NCBI RefSeq assembly: GCF_008905045.1 | Contig: NZ_VWMY01000030.1 | Coordinates: 1 to 51,763 of the forward strand | DNA length: 51,763 nt | Origin: Streptomyces albicerus | Lineage (GTDB): Bacteria; Actinomycetota; Actinomycetes; Streptomycetales; Streptomycetaceae | Reading direction: 5' to 3' | Position numbers and translations under genes: made by a program | The notes under the pieces: model-generated | Seen by the model: the letters and a program-made list of their open reading frames with translations, nothing else | The model's database searches: none | Told to the model about the DNA's origin: nothing | Part shown: piece by piece, positions 24,660-33,532 of the stretch | How the letters are laid out: each line of letters opens with the position of its first letter | How positions within the stretch are numbered: the first letter of the stretch is position 1

Positions 24660-26033
24660 ATGAAGCACTTGGGTACGGGAATCGGATGGCGGCCGGAGAT
24701 CGCCGACGCCGTGGAGCGCATGCCCGGCATCGACTGGGTCGAGGCCGTCGCGGAGAACGTGTGCCCGGGGCATCTCCCCGAGTCGCTGGTGCGGTTGCGC
24801 GAGCGCGGCGTCACAGTGGTTCCGCACGGGGTGTCGCTCGGGCTCGGCGGCGCGGACCGTCCCGACGAGGGAAAGCTCGCCGATCTGGCGGCCCGCGCCG
24901 AGGCCCTCGGCTCCCCGCTGGTCACCGAGCACATCGCGTTCGTCCGCGCGGGCGGGGCCCTCACCGCCTCGCCGCTCCTGGAGGCCGGGCATCTGCTGCC
25001 CGTCCCCCGCACCCGGGACGCCCTCGACGTCCTGTGCGAGAACATCCGCATCGCCCAGGACGCGCTGCCCGTGCCGCTCGCGGTCGAGAACATCGCAGCG
25101 CTGATCTGCTGGCCCGGCGAGGAGATGACCGAGGGCCAGTTCCTGTACGACCTGGTCGACCGCACCGGCGTACGCCTCCTCATCGACGTGGCGAACCTCC
25201 ACACCAACCACGTCAACCGCGGCGAGGACCCCGCCAAGGCGCTCGACGAACTGCCCGTCGAGGCCATCGCGTACGTCCACGTCGCCGGCGGCTTCGAGCG
25301 TGACGGCGTGTGGCACGACAGCCACGCCCACGCCGTGCCTCCGGCCGTCCTCGATGTCCTCGCCGACCTGTCCTCCAGGGTCCGCCCGCCCGGCGTACTC
25401 CTGGAGCGCGACGAGAACTTCCCCGAACCGGCCGAGCTGGAGCGGGAGTTGACGGCGATCCGGGAGACGGTGGAGAAGGGCACCGGCTCCGGAGCACGGG
25501 ACGAGGCGCCGCCCGCTCCTGCCGACGAGCAGGCCTCCGAGGATTCCCGGGACGACTCACAAAGCGATTCCCAGAGCGATTCCAGGAGCGATTCTCGCAA
25601 GGCGGCGCCTCCCACCGACCCCGCCCGTCAGCGGCTCGCCCTCGCGCAGGCCGCCCTGCTGTCCGCGCTGGTCGCCGGGACGCCCGTGCCCGAGGGGTTC
25701 GACCGGACGCGGCTGGCCGTGCAGGCACGGGCCTTGGCGGGCAAGCGGGCCGACGTCGTGGCCAAGGTCGCTCCCGAGCTGCCGGAGATCCTGGCGGGGG
25801 CGTACCGGAAGGCGTACCTGGCGTACGCGCACGGCCACCCGATGACCGACGGCTACCGGCGCGACGCGCTGGACTTCGCCGAGCATCTGCTGCTCAACGG
25901 CCGGCTGGAGGACGCGGACGTACGGCGGAGGCTGAGCGACTGGTGGCTGGAGCGCTCGGGCCCCGCCCCGCTGTCACAGCGCCCGGCGGCCCGGCTGGCG
26001 CGCGCCACACGACGGGTCCTGCTCAGGCGTTGA
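24660..26033 (+). CDS. DUF692 family protein (multinuclear non-haem iron oxidase type) with an extra C-terminal domain
   Basis: 457 residues. The first 270 are a DUF692 TIM barrel, the family of MbnB and TglH, which use two or three iron ions to modify cysteine in peptides. Candidate metal and active residues are all visible: His56 (VPHGVSLG), Glu90-His91 (TEHIAF), Glu143-Asn144 (ENIA), Asp176-Asn179-His181-His184 (IDVANLHTNH), His207 (VHVAGG), Asp220-His222-His224 (HDSHAH) and Glu249 (LLERDEN). A D/S-rich linker (292-313) built on a 12-bp repeat leads to a helical C-terminal domain (320-457: ARALAGKRADVVAKV, ILAGAYRKAYLAYA, DALDFAEHLL). This domain may stand in for the separate partner protein (MbnC/TglI) of known systems. 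ATG 24660 follows AGGAGGGGG. Flanked by two DUF4142 genes. No obvious Cys-rich precursor peptide is nearby. Confidence 0.87.
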   Translation: MKHLGTGIGWRPEIADAVERMPGIDWVEAVAENVCPGHLPESLVRLRERGVTVVPHGVSLGLGGADRPDEGKLADLAARAEALGSPLVTEHIAFVRAGGALTASPLLEAGHLLPVPRTRDALDVLCENIRIAQDALPVPLAVENIAALICWPGEEMTEGQFLYDLVDRTGVRLLIDVANLHTNHVNRGEDPAKALDELPVEAIAYVHVAGGFERDGVWHDSHAHAVPPAVLDVLADLSSRVRPPGVLLERDENFPEPAELERELTAIRETVEKGTGSGARDEAPPAPADEQASEDSRDDSQSDSQSDSRSDSRKAAPPTDPARQRLALAQAALLSALVAGTPVPEGFDRTRLAVQARALAGKRADVVAKVAPELPEILAGAYRKAYLAYAHGHPMTDGYRRDALDFAEHLLLNGRLEDADVRRRLSDWWLERSGPAPLSQRPAARLARATRRVLLRR

Positions 26034-26121
26034 GAGGCGACGGGGTCTGGTGAGGCGTTGGGGCTCGTCAGGCTTCTGCTGAGGCGTTGAGTCACGTAAG
26101 GCTTCTACTGAGTCGTTGAGA
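26021..26121 (+). repeat. Four degenerate 28-29-bp tandem units at the end of the DUF692 gene
   Basis: Units share a CTGAGGCGTTGAG core: GCTCAGGCGTTGAG (26021), GGTGAGGCGTTGGG (26049), TGCTGAGGCGTTGAG (about 26077) and TACTGAGTCGTTGAG (about 26106). Unit 1 contains the DUF692 stop. Downstream, 26122-26497 (376 nt) holds no gene I can support. It has a CGCAC/GTGCG small inverted repeat near 26464 and then the AGGAGG ribosome site of the next gene. Confidence 0.6.
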
Positions 26122-26497
26122 ATCGGTCGACGGGAAGCGTAGGGGCCTTCGTCACCGCGTGATATCGCTCACCCGAGCCACAAGAGCGCCGGATTTGTAC
26201 AGGAACGCGGACCCCTTGGCTGCTCAGCGCGGCCCCGCGGTGGCCGGGCCGCGCGAGCGCGCACCCAGCCGACGCCGGGCGCGCTCCTCGCGTACGCGCC
26301 GCAGACGCGACCACGCCGATCACCGGCCGCCCGCCGACGCACGCCCGCCGCCTGCGGAAACACCTCGCCCGCGGCCCGGCATCGCGCTCCCTACTGCCAC
26401 CGTCCAAACCCGTACCGCAGGTGGCGTACACCGCGCAGTAATATGCCAGCCCATACCCGAAGCGCACTAACGTGCGGTGCCGCAACAGGAGGCACCA

Positions 26498-27415
26498 ATG
26501 CGATCCATCAACAGCCGCGGACTGTTCAGCGGCACCGGGCTCATCATCACGGGCCTGGCGGCGACCCTCGTCGCGCTGATCTTCCCGATCTGGTCGTACG
26601 CGGACAGGTCGGGCACCGGCGTGGACACACTGAACGCCGAGACCGTGTCGACGAGGTACGGCCCGTTGTCCGCGCTGGACCGCGAGTTCATCACCAAGGT
26701 CCGGCTGGCGGGCCTGTGGGAGCTGCCCGCCGGCCAGCAGGCCGAGGAGCGCGGCACCACCCGGGCCGTGAAGACGGCGGGCGAACACCTCGTGGAGGGG
26801 CACACGTTCCTGGACGCACGCGTGCGCGACGTCGCCTCGCAGTTGGGGCTCGCACTGCCCAACCAGCCCAACGCGCAGCAGCAGGGGTGGCTCGACACCC
26901 TGAGCGCGGCGCGGGGCGGCGACTACGACATGCAGTTCGCGAACATTCTCCGCAAGGCGCACGGCAAGGTCTTCGGTCTGGTCGCCCAGATCCGCGCGAA
27001 CACCCGTAACTCGCTGGTCCGTGACCTCGCCGACGACGCGAACACCACGGTCCTGGACCACATCGAGGTGCTGGAGGCCACCGGCCTCGTCGACTTCGAC
27101 GCCCTGGCCCGCGACGCGGCGGCCGCGAGCACGCCCCCGCTCACCAAGTCCCCCGCCCCGCCCGGCCCGACGGACTCCCCCTCCCGGCCCGTCCCGGTCT
27201 CCCCGTCCCCTTCGCCGACCTACTCCCTGCCGCCCCCCGCGACCAGCCCACCGCCGGAGGAGGGGAAGGAGGAGTCGAAGGAAGCCGGCGAGTCCAAGGG
27301 CGCGAAGGAATCCGAGGCCTCAGCGGAATCCGGGAACGACGACGAGAGCTCCCAAGCGTCCAAGGGCGAGGGCGAGGGCGAGGGCGCGGACAGGTCCCAG
27401 GACAAGAAGCCGTAG
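26498..27415 (+). CDS. DUF4142 exported/anchored protein
   Basis: 305 residues. Short basic N-terminus, then one hydrophobic segment (about 12-32) ending PIWSYADRSGTG, so it is exported or N-anchored with the body outside. The DUF4142 helical domain follows (about 48-200: PLSALDREFITKVRLAGLWELP, EHLVEGHTFLDARVRDVASQLG, DANTTVLDHIEVLEATG). A Pro-rich hinge (210-250) comes next, then a charged E/K/S/G tail to the end. No Cys is present. AGGAGG lies 6 nt before ATG 26498. It is the intact paralogue of the frameshifted gene 2.8 kb upstream; the pair brackets the DUF692 enzyme. DUF4142 proteins have no firmly established function. Confidence 0.85.
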   Translation: MRSINSRGLFSGTGLIITGLAATLVALIFPIWSYADRSGTGVDTLNAETVSTRYGPLSALDREFITKVRLAGLWELPAGQQAEERGTTRAVKTAGEHLVEGHTFLDARVRDVASQLGLALPNQPNAQQQGWLDTLSAARGGDYDMQFANILRKAHGKVFGLVAQIRANTRNSLVRDLADDANTTVLDHIEVLEATGLVDFDALARDAAAASTPPLTKSPAPPGPTDSPSRPVPVSPSPSPTYSLPPPATSPPPEEGKEESKEAGESKGAKESEASAESGNDDESSQASKGEGEGEGADRSQDKKP

Positions 27416-27506
27416 CAACCGGAGAGCGCCGAAGCGAAACGTCACATAGTGGCGACGCTCCGTCCAAATTGTGAACAAGCCGTGGCGCGCCCGGCCTCCC
27501 TTCGCA

Positions 27507-27512
27507 TAGAAA
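27507..27512 (+). promoter_or_regulatory. -10-like box of a leaderless gene
   Basis: TAGAAA (followed by T), 6 nt before ATG 27519. No ribosome site is present between them. Confidence 0.4.
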
Positions 27513-27518
27513 TCCCGC

Positions 27519-28292
27519 ATGTTCTGGGTCCTCCTCCTGCTCCTGGCCTGGGCCGCGGCCGGCACGACCTGTACGCGCCTGTGCCTGGCCTCCGTCCGCG
27601 CCGCCGCCGTCGACGACACGGAGGCGGGCCACGGACGCCGGCTGACGCTCTATGAGGCGGCGTTCCTGTCGGGCGGCCCCGCGCGGGTCGCCGATCTGAC
27701 GCTGGTGTCGATGGCCCGCCAGCGCCGGCTGCTGCTCGCCCACACGGGCTGGGCGACCGTCGTGGACCCGCGCGGCCGGGACGAGATGGAGCGCTCGGTG
27801 CTGGGCGCGATAGGCCCGGACGGACAGTCGCGGATCGCGCCGGTCCGTACGACCGCGGCCGCCGCCGAGTCCGTACGCGCCCTCGCCGACCATCTCGTCG
27901 CGGCGGGCCTCGCCGTGCCGGACGGCGCGCGCACCACCGTCGCGGGAGCCGTGCGCCAGGTGCGGTCCGCCGCGGCGGCCGTGGTGGCGCTGGCCGCCGT
28001 CGCCCTGCTCATGCCCTCTCAGGCCCAGGAGAACGAGGCCCTGGTGGCCGTCTGGTTCACCCTCCCCCTCATCCTCACACTGAGCTGCCTCGCCATCGCC
28101 CGCATCGAGGTCCACCCCTACACGCGCTGGGCCTCCCCGGCCGGACAGCGCCTGCTCAGCGCCCTGGCCCGTCGCGCGGACAGCGGCAGCGACGACCGTA
28201 CGTACCTCACCACGGTGGCCGTACGCGGCATCCGCGCGATCGGCGAACCGGACCTGCGGGCGGCCTTCGCGCACCGCGAGCCGCCCGTCTAG
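27519..28292 (+). CDS. TIGR04222-like membrane protein
   Basis: 257 residues. N-terminal membrane helix with two Cys just after it (TTCTRLCL, Cys18 and Cys22). A soluble domain follows, LTLYEAAFLSGGPARVADLTLVSMARQRRLLL, the signature of the TIGR04222 family. It goes on with DEMERSVLGAI and a helical part, then two more membrane helices (about 148-165 and 172-190) and a short cytosolic end. Many family members end in a Gly/Cys-rich tail; this one does not. From memory, TIGR04222 proteins can lie near DUF692 genes, as here. Function unknown. Confidence 0.75.
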   Translation: MFWVLLLLLAWAAAGTTCTRLCLASVRAAAVDDTEAGHGRRLTLYEAAFLSGGPARVADLTLVSMARQRRLLLAHTGWATVVDPRGRDEMERSVLGAIGPDGQSRIAPVRTTAAAAESVRALADHLVAAGLAVPDGARTTVAGAVRQVRSAAAAVVALAAVALLMPSQAQENEALVAVWFTLPLILTLSCLAIARIEVHPYTRWASPAGQRLLSALARRADSGSDDRTYLTTVAVRGIRAIGEPDLRAAFAHREPPV

Positions 28293-28340
28293 AACGCGCC
28301 CGGAACACATCTGGAACGCGCATCGGGGTCATTGGGCCGA

Positions 28341-28356
28341 CACCGGCGGGCCGGTG
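28341..28356 (+). terminator. Hairpin after the TIGR04222-like gene
   Basis: CACCGGCGGGCCGGTG, a self-complementary stem, followed by CTTT. It lies about 50 nt after the stop and 65 nt before the next start. Confidence 0.45.
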
Positions 28357-28421
28357 CTTTACTTCGCCAAGTACCAGACGAAATATCCCTTTTATTGCTG
28401 CCGTGCACTGAAGGGATAGCG

Positions 28422-30017
28422 ATGAGAGCTGCCATCCTCTACGGAACAGCCGGGTCCTTGGTTCTGAGCGCCCTCGTCGCCGCCCCCGCGGGCAGCGTCC
28501 CGCCCGGCTGGGCCGAACTGCACGGCACGGCGGTCGCCGCCGAACGTGCCGCCGCCGAAGGCATCCGCTTCGGCAAGTGCGCCAAGGAGCAGGACGCCCC
28601 GGGCCGCCTGCAGTGCGGCACGGTGACGGTGCCGCTCGACTACGCGCACCCCGACGGCAAGAAGATCAAACTGACCGTCAGCCGGGTGAAGGCGACCGGC
28701 AAGGACGGCAAGCGGAAGGTCGCACGGCAGGGCTCGCTCGTCTTCAACCCGGGCGGTCCCGGCGGCTCCGGCATGTACTTCCCGCTCATCGGGCTGGTCC
28801 CGGAGTGGAAGCGCATCGCGGCGGCGTACGACCTCGTCGGATACGCCCCGCGCGGGGTGGGCGCCTCGGCGCCGCTGTCCTGCCAGGACCCGAAACGGCT
28901 CCTGAAGGGGCCCACGCAGTCGCCGACGTACCCCTCGGAGTCCTACAAGAAGGAGCGCATCGCGCGAGCCAAGGCGTACGCGCGCGGCTGCCTCCAGCGT
29001 TCGGGACCCGGGATCCGGCACTTCACCTCGCTCAACAACGCCCGCGACCTGGACGTCCTGCGCGCCGCCCTCGGCGAGCGCAGGCTGACCTTCATGGGGG
29101 CCTCGTACGGCACGTACTTCGCGGCCCTGTACGCGGAAATGTTCCCCTCGCACGTACGCCGGATGGTCTTCGACTCGGCCGTGAACCCGGACCCGGTGCA
29201 GATCTGGTACCGGAACAACCTCGACCAGTCGGTCGCCTTCGAGGGCCGCTGGGCCGACTTTCGGACATGGATCGCCAAGCACGACAAGGTGTACGGGCTG
29301 GGCCGCACGCCTGAGGACGTGCAGCGCAGTTACGAGCGGGCGCGGGCGCGACTCGCCGCCGAGCCCGCGGGCGGCAAGGTCGGGCCGGGGCAGCTGCAGA
29401 GCGCCTTCCTTCAGGCCGGGTACTACGACGACTACTGGCCGCAGCGCGCGCTGGCGCTCTCCGCGTATCTGAAGGGCGATCCGAAGCCGCTGATCCGGCA
29501 GGCGGGGCCGCGCCCGGAGGGGGTGAAGGAGCAGGAGAACGGCAACGCCGTCTACACGGCCGTCGAGTGCAACGACGCACCCTGGCCACGGGACTGGGAC
29601 GTGTGGGACCGCGACAACACGCGTATCGCGCGCGTGGCGCCCTTCGAGACCTGGGACAACGCCTGGATGAACCTGCCGTGCGCGTACTGGCCGCTGCCGC
29701 GCCACCGGCCTCTCGACGTCCGCACGTCATTCGGCGAGCTGCCGCCGACACTGATCCTGGCCGCCGAACGGGACGCGGCCACACCGTACCCGGGCGCACT
29801 GGAGATGCACCGACGCCTGTCCGGCTCGGTACTGGTGACCGAGGAGGAGTCGGGCACGCATGGGATCGGCGGCGGGGACAACGCATGCATCAACGCCCAC
29901 CTGGACGCGTACCTGCTGGAGGGCCGGCTCCCGACGCGACGCGCGACGTGCGCACCACACAAGGAGCCAAGCCCCGCCGCACAATCTGACCAAGCCAAGC
30001 TGAAGGCGCCCCATTAG
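28422..30017 (+). CDS. Secreted alpha/beta hydrolase, tripeptidyl aminopeptidase (Tap/Slp) type
   Basis: 531 residues. A signal peptide (LVLSALVAAPAGSVPPGWAE) precedes an alpha/beta-hydrolase with a TAP-like C-terminal domain. Nucleophile Ser228 in GASYG, Asp451 (AAERDAATP) and His480 (SGTHGIG) form the triad; NPGGPGGSG is the oxyanion loop. Such enzymes trim peptides outside the cell in Streptomyces. AAGGGA lies about 5 nt before ATG 28422. Odd point: the stop codon TAG lies inside the head hairpin of an intergenic repeat, so the last few residues (LKAPH) are repeat-encoded. Confidence 0.93.
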   Translation: MRAAILYGTAGSLVLSALVAAPAGSVPPGWAELHGTAVAAERAAAEGIRFGKCAKEQDAPGRLQCGTVTVPLDYAHPDGKKIKLTVSRVKATGKDGKRKVARQGSLVFNPGGPGGSGMYFPLIGLVPEWKRIAAAYDLVGYAPRGVGASAPLSCQDPKRLLKGPTQSPTYPSESYKKERIARAKAYARGCLQRSGPGIRHFTSLNNARDLDVLRAALGERRLTFMGASYGTYFAALYAEMFPSHVRRMVFDSAVNPDPVQIWYRNNLDQSVAFEGRWADFRTWIAKHDKVYGLGRTPEDVQRSYERARARLAAEPAGGKVGPGQLQSAFLQAGYYDDYWPQRALALSAYLKGDPKPLIRQAGPRPEGVKEQENGNAVYTAVECNDAPWPRDWDVWDRDNTRIARVAPFETWDNAWMNLPCAYWPLPRHRPLDVRTSFGELPPTLILAAERDAATPYPGALEMHRRLSGSVLVTEEESGTHGIGGGDNACINAHLDAYLLEGRLPTRRATCAPHKEPSPAAQSDQAKLKAPH

Positions 30018-30096
30018 GGGCGCGGGGAACGGCGCGACAAGCCACGACGGACCCGCAGCCAACGCACCGCCCTTCCCGCGGAGCGCATCGCTGAGG
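30008..30096 (+). repeat. Subtype A palindromic repeat filling a convergent gap
   Basis: Head GCCCCATTAGGGGC followed by GCGGGGAACGGCGCGACAAGCC. The tail ACCCGCAGCC and a distal part CCCGCGGAGCGCATCGC also occur in the 16107 copy. It starts inside the hydrolase gene and ends 1 nt before the hemQ stop. Confidence 0.75.
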
Positions 30097-30097
30097 G

Positions 30098-30829
30098 TTA
30101 CGCGAGACCCTCGACCAGCTCAGCCACCGACTTACGACGGCCCGTGTAGAACGGGACCTCCTCGCGGACATGCATCCGCGCCTCGGACGCACGCAGGTGC
30201 CGCATGAGGTCAACAATGCGGTACAGCTCATCGGCCTCGAAGGCGAGGATCCACTCGTAGTCCCCGAGGGAGAACGACGCGACCGTGTTGGCCCGCACGT
30301 CCGGGAAGCCGCGCGCCATCTTGCCGTGGTCGGCGAGCATCCGGCGACGGTCCTCGTCGGGCAGCAGGTACCAGTCGTAGGAGCGGACGAAGGGGTAGAC
30401 GCTGATGTAGTTCCGGGGCGTCTCGTCGGCGAGGAACGCCGGGATGTGCGAGCGGTTGAACTCCGCCGGCCGGTGCAGCGCCATGTTCGACCAGACCGGC
30501 TCCAGGGCGCGCCCCAGCTTCGTACGGCGGAAGAGGTTGTACGCCTCCTGGAGCTGGTCGGCGGTCTCGGCGTGCCACCAGATCATGAGGTCGGCGTCGG
30601 CGCGCAGCCCCGACACGTCGTACGTGCCACGGATCGTGACGTCCTTGGCGGCGAGCTGGTCGAAGAGATCCTGGACCTCGTCCGCGTAGCCCGCGCGGTC
30701 CTCGGGGAGCACGTCGCGCAGCTTGAACACGGACCAGAGGGTGTAGCGGATGACCTCGTTGAGGTCCTTGGCCTTCTTGCCGGCGTTCGGGATCTTGGCC
30801 GGGCCGGTGGTGGGGGCGTCGTCACTCAT
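30098..30829 (-). CDS. hemQ: Coproheme decarboxylase (HemQ/ChdC, chlorite-dismutase fold)
   Basis: Last enzyme of the coproporphyrin-dependent haem pathway of Gram-positive bacteria: converts coproheme to haem b with peroxide. 243 residues. Haem-ligand His168 (LADHGKMARGF), the aromatic VYPFVRSYDWYLL with Tyr145 as likely catalytic tyrosine, and WSNMALHRPAEF are as in the actinobacterial clade. It follows hemG after only 4 nt, so the two steps are cotranscribed. Confidence 0.94.
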   Translation of the reverse strand: MSDDAPTTGPAKIPNAGKKAKDLNEVIRYTLWSVFKLRDVLPEDRAGYADEVQDLFDQLAAKDVTIRGTYDVSGLRADADLMIWWHAETADQLQEAYNLFRRTKLGRALEPVWSNMALHRPAEFNRSHIPAFLADETPRNYISVYPFVRSYDWYLLPDEDRRRMLADHGKMARGFPDVRANTVASFSLGDYEWILAFEADELYRIVDLMRHLRASEARMHVREEVPFYTGRRKSVAELVEGLA

Positions 30830-30833
30830 GGGG

Positions 30834-32387
30834 CTATTCTCCCGCTCCGCCGTGCAGGCTCTGCACCGGGTTCGCGATCAGCGCATCGGTGAGTCCGGCG
30901 CGGTCGCCGGTCAGCTTGTCCACGGCGGCGTTCGCGCTCGCGACGCAGGCCGGGATGCCGACGCCGTCGTACGCCGCTCCGCACACGGCGAGGCCCGGCA
31001 GCTTGCTGACGTGCTCGCGGATGCGGGCCACACGCGCGTAGTGCCCCACCGGGTACTGGGGCAGGCCGTCGTTCCAGCGCGTCACGCGGGTCTCCACGGG
31101 CTCCGCGTCCAGGCCGGTGGCCTCGCGCAGGTCGTGCCGGGAGACGTCGACGAGGTCGGCGTCGTCCCGGCCGAGGATCTCCGTCTCCCCGTACCGCCCG
31201 ACGGACGTCCGCAGAACGACCACGCCGGGGTTCTCATCGGCGATCCACCCCCACTTCTGGGACGCGAACGTCGACGCCTTGATGGTGCGCCCGTCAACAG
31301 GCGGCACCAGAAAACCGCTCCCTACAGGGAGGCTGATTTCGCTGCGTCGGTAGGCGAGGGTGATCAGCGCCATGGACGCGTACTCGACGGCCGCGAGCTC
31401 GGCCGCGGCGGCGGGGGCCTCGGCGCCGAGCAGCGTCGCCGCGGCCCCGGCGGGTACCGCTACGACGACGGCGTCGGCGTGGAACACACGGCCTCCGGCC
31501 ACGACGCGCCAGCGCGGATGCCCGCTCCGGGCGGCCGCCGGCGGCCGGCGGCCCTCGGCCTCGGGACCCGGCAGCCCGGCAGCCGCCGCGCCCGACATCT
31601 CGCCCTCCGCACCCTCGGCCCGCCGCAGTTCCCTCACCGGTGTTCCCGTCAGGATCTCGCCCCCGCGCGCCCGCACCGACTCCGCGACGGCGAGCGGGAG
31701 TTGGCCGATGCCGCCCTCGATGCCCGTGAAGACCGGCCCCGTCTGCTGATTGCGTGCGGCCTTCGCCTGGATCTCGCGGACCGCCTCCGTCAACGACGTG
31801 TGCGTACGGGCCGCTTCGAAGAGCTGGGGGACGGCCGAACGCATCGAGATGCGGTACGCGTCGCCCGCGTAGACGCCGCCGAGCAGGGGCTCGATGAGGC
31901 GGTCGACGACCTCGCGGCCGAGGCGCTCCGCGACGAACTCGCCCACCGCCACATCGTCGCCGACCTCCGTGCGCGGCAGGTCGCGGTCGCGCTCGATACG
32001 GCGCAGTCCTTCGTCGGACAGAACCCCGGACAGGGCGGCGGCATCACCGGGCACACCCATCACGTGGCCCTTGGGCATGGGCCGCAGTGCCCCGCGCGTC
32101 CAGATCGACGCGCTCGCCGTCGCGGGCGGCTGGAGCCGGTCGGCGAGGCCCGCCTCGCGGGCGAGCGCCACCGCCTCGGGACGCCGGGCGAGCATCGACT
32201 CGGCGCCGAGATCGACCCGAGCGCCCGCGATCTCGCCGGGCAGCAGCTTGCCGCCGAGCCGGTCCGAGGCCTCCAGAACGGTCACGCGCGCGCCGACGTC
32301 CAGCAGCCGGTGGGCGGCGGCCAGACCGGCGATGCCGCCCCCGATGACGACGACATGACCGGTGCCCGTACGTGTGTCTGCGTGCAT
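30834..32387 (-). CDS. hemG: Coproporphyrinogen III/protoporphyrinogen oxidase (HemG/HemY/CgoX)
   Basis: 517 residues. FAD dinucleotide motif GHVVVIGGGIAGLAAAHRLLD (about 10-30), GGKLLPGEIAGARVDLGAESML after it, and GFLVPPVDGRTIKASTF and LPGLAVCGAAYDGVGIPACV near the C-terminus. Oxidises the porphyrinogen by six electrons at the membrane surface. In actinobacteria the substrate is coproporphyrinogen III (CgoX naming), in keeping with the downstream coproheme decarboxylase. A Pro/Gly-rich insert (around residues 240-275) looks disordered. Divergent from the DUF4349 gene. Confidence 0.93.
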   Translation of the reverse strand: MHADTRTGTGHVVVIGGGIAGLAAAHRLLDVGARVTVLEASDRLGGKLLPGEIAGARVDLGAESMLARRPEAVALAREAGLADRLQPPATASASIWTRGALRPMPKGHVMGVPGDAAALSGVLSDEGLRRIERDRDLPRTEVGDDVAVGEFVAERLGREVVDRLIEPLLGGVYAGDAYRISMRSAVPQLFEAARTHTSLTEAVREIQAKAARNQQTGPVFTGIEGGIGQLPLAVAESVRARGGEILTGTPVRELRRAEGAEGEMSGAAAAGLPGPEAEGRRPPAAARSGHPRWRVVAGGRVFHADAVVVAVPAGAAATLLGAEAPAAAAELAAVEYASMALITLAYRRSEISLPVGSGFLVPPVDGRTIKASTFASQKWGWIADENPGVVVLRTSVGRYGETEILGRDDADLVDVSRHDLREATGLDAEPVETRVTRWNDGLPQYPVGHYARVARIREHVSKLPGLAVCGAAYDGVGIPACVASANAAVDKLTGDRAGLTDALIANPVQSLHGGAGE

Positions 32388-32548
32388 GTCTCCACTGTCC
32401 CAGACCCCTCCGACAGTCCCGCGGGCCCCCGGTGTCCGGTACGAGTCCGGACCGTGACCTCTTCGGGACCGGATTCGGCCAACGTCGCGCCCCGCTCGGG
32501 CGTCGAAGGAGCGTCAGTCATCACGACACCCTCGGGGGGGAAGCCGAC

Positions 32549-33532
32549 ATGCAGACGCGTGGCAGTGGCACAACCAGGCACCGGTCCGCACGACCTGTCC
32601 AGATCCTTTCGGCGCTGCTCCTCGCCGCGGCCCTCGCGCTCACGGGGTGCACCGGCGCGGACGACGCAGGCAGTTCGGACTCGGCCGCCGGGGCCAAGCA
32701 AGACAGCAAGGGGGGCGCGGGCGCCGCCGAATCCAGGACCGACGGCGGCAGCGCCGACCAGGCCGCCGCGCCGCCGAAGCCGATCACCGCCCACATCATC
32801 CACACCGCCTCCCTGACCGTGCAGGTCAAGGACGTGCCGAAGGCGCTCGGCGAGGCCCGCACCGTGGTCGAGAACGCGGGCGGCATGGTCGGCGACGAGA
32901 CCACGGACCGCGACTCCAAGGGCCGCGAGCGCTCCCGTGTCGTCCTGCGGGTGCCCGCGGACCGGTACGCGGAGGTGCTCGCCGACCTGGAGGGCTCCGG
33001 CAAGCTCCTCGAACGCACCGCGAAGGCGCAGGACGTCACGGAGCAGGTCGTCGACGTGGAGAGCCGCGTCAAGTCGCAGCGGGCCAGCGTGGCACGGATC
33101 CGCGAGCTGATGGACCAGGCGACCAAGCTGAGCGATGTGGTCACCCTGGAAGGCGAGTTGAGCACCCGTCAGGCCGACCTGGAGTCCCTGCTGGCCCAGC
33201 AGGCGTCCCTGAAGGACCGTACGAGCCTGGCCACGATCACCCTCTCGCTGTCGGAGACGCCGGTGAAGAAGACGGCCGAGGACGAGGACCCCGGGTTCGT
33301 GGACGCGCTCGCGGGCGGCTGGGACGCGTTCGTCACCATGTTCCGCTGGATCGCGCTGGCGCTCGGCGCGGTGCTGCCCTTCCTGGTGGGCGCGACGCTG
33401 CTGCTCCTCCTGTGGATGCGTTTCCTGCGCGGCCGGACGCCGAGCCGCCCGGTCGCGGCGACCCCGGGCGCGGGTCCGGGCTCGCTGCCGGTCGCCCCGC
33501 CCGTACGGCGAGAGGGCGACGACGAGGACTGA
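32549..33532 (+). CDS. DUF4349 lipoprotein
   Basis: 327 residues. Signal peptide with lipobox LTGC (Cys34), a charged low-complexity spacer (35-80), then DUF4349: IIHTASLTVQVKDVPKALGEAR, GGMVGDET, LRVPADRYAEVLADLEGSGKLLE. A coiled coil (about 165-235) and one C-terminal membrane segment (WIALALGAVLPFLVGATLLLLLW) follow, then a short basic-to-acidic cytosolic tail. It spans the envelope, with lipid anchor and helix at opposite ends. Function unknown. GGGGGAAG lies about 7 nt before ATG 32549. Confidence 0.9.
   Translation: MQTRGSGTTRHRSARPVQILSALLLAAALALTGCTGADDAGSSDSAAGAKQDSKGGAGAAESRTDGGSADQAAAPPKPITAHIIHTASLTVQVKDVPKALGEARTVVENAGGMVGDETTDRDSKGRERSRVVLRVPADRYAEVLADLEGSGKLLERTAKAQDVTEQVVDVESRVKSQRASVARIRELMDQATKLSDVVTLEGELSTRQADLESLLAQQASLKDRTSLATITLSLSETPVKKTAEDEDPGFVDALAGGWDAFVTMFRWIALALGAVLPFLVGATLLLLLWMRFLRGRTPSRPVAATPGAGPGSLPVAPPVRREGDDED

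Noticed and set aside
26159..26470. 103-residue frame upstream of the second DUF4142 gene
   Set aside because: Arg/Pro-rich, no ribosome site, no family; looks like intergenic GC-rich sequence.
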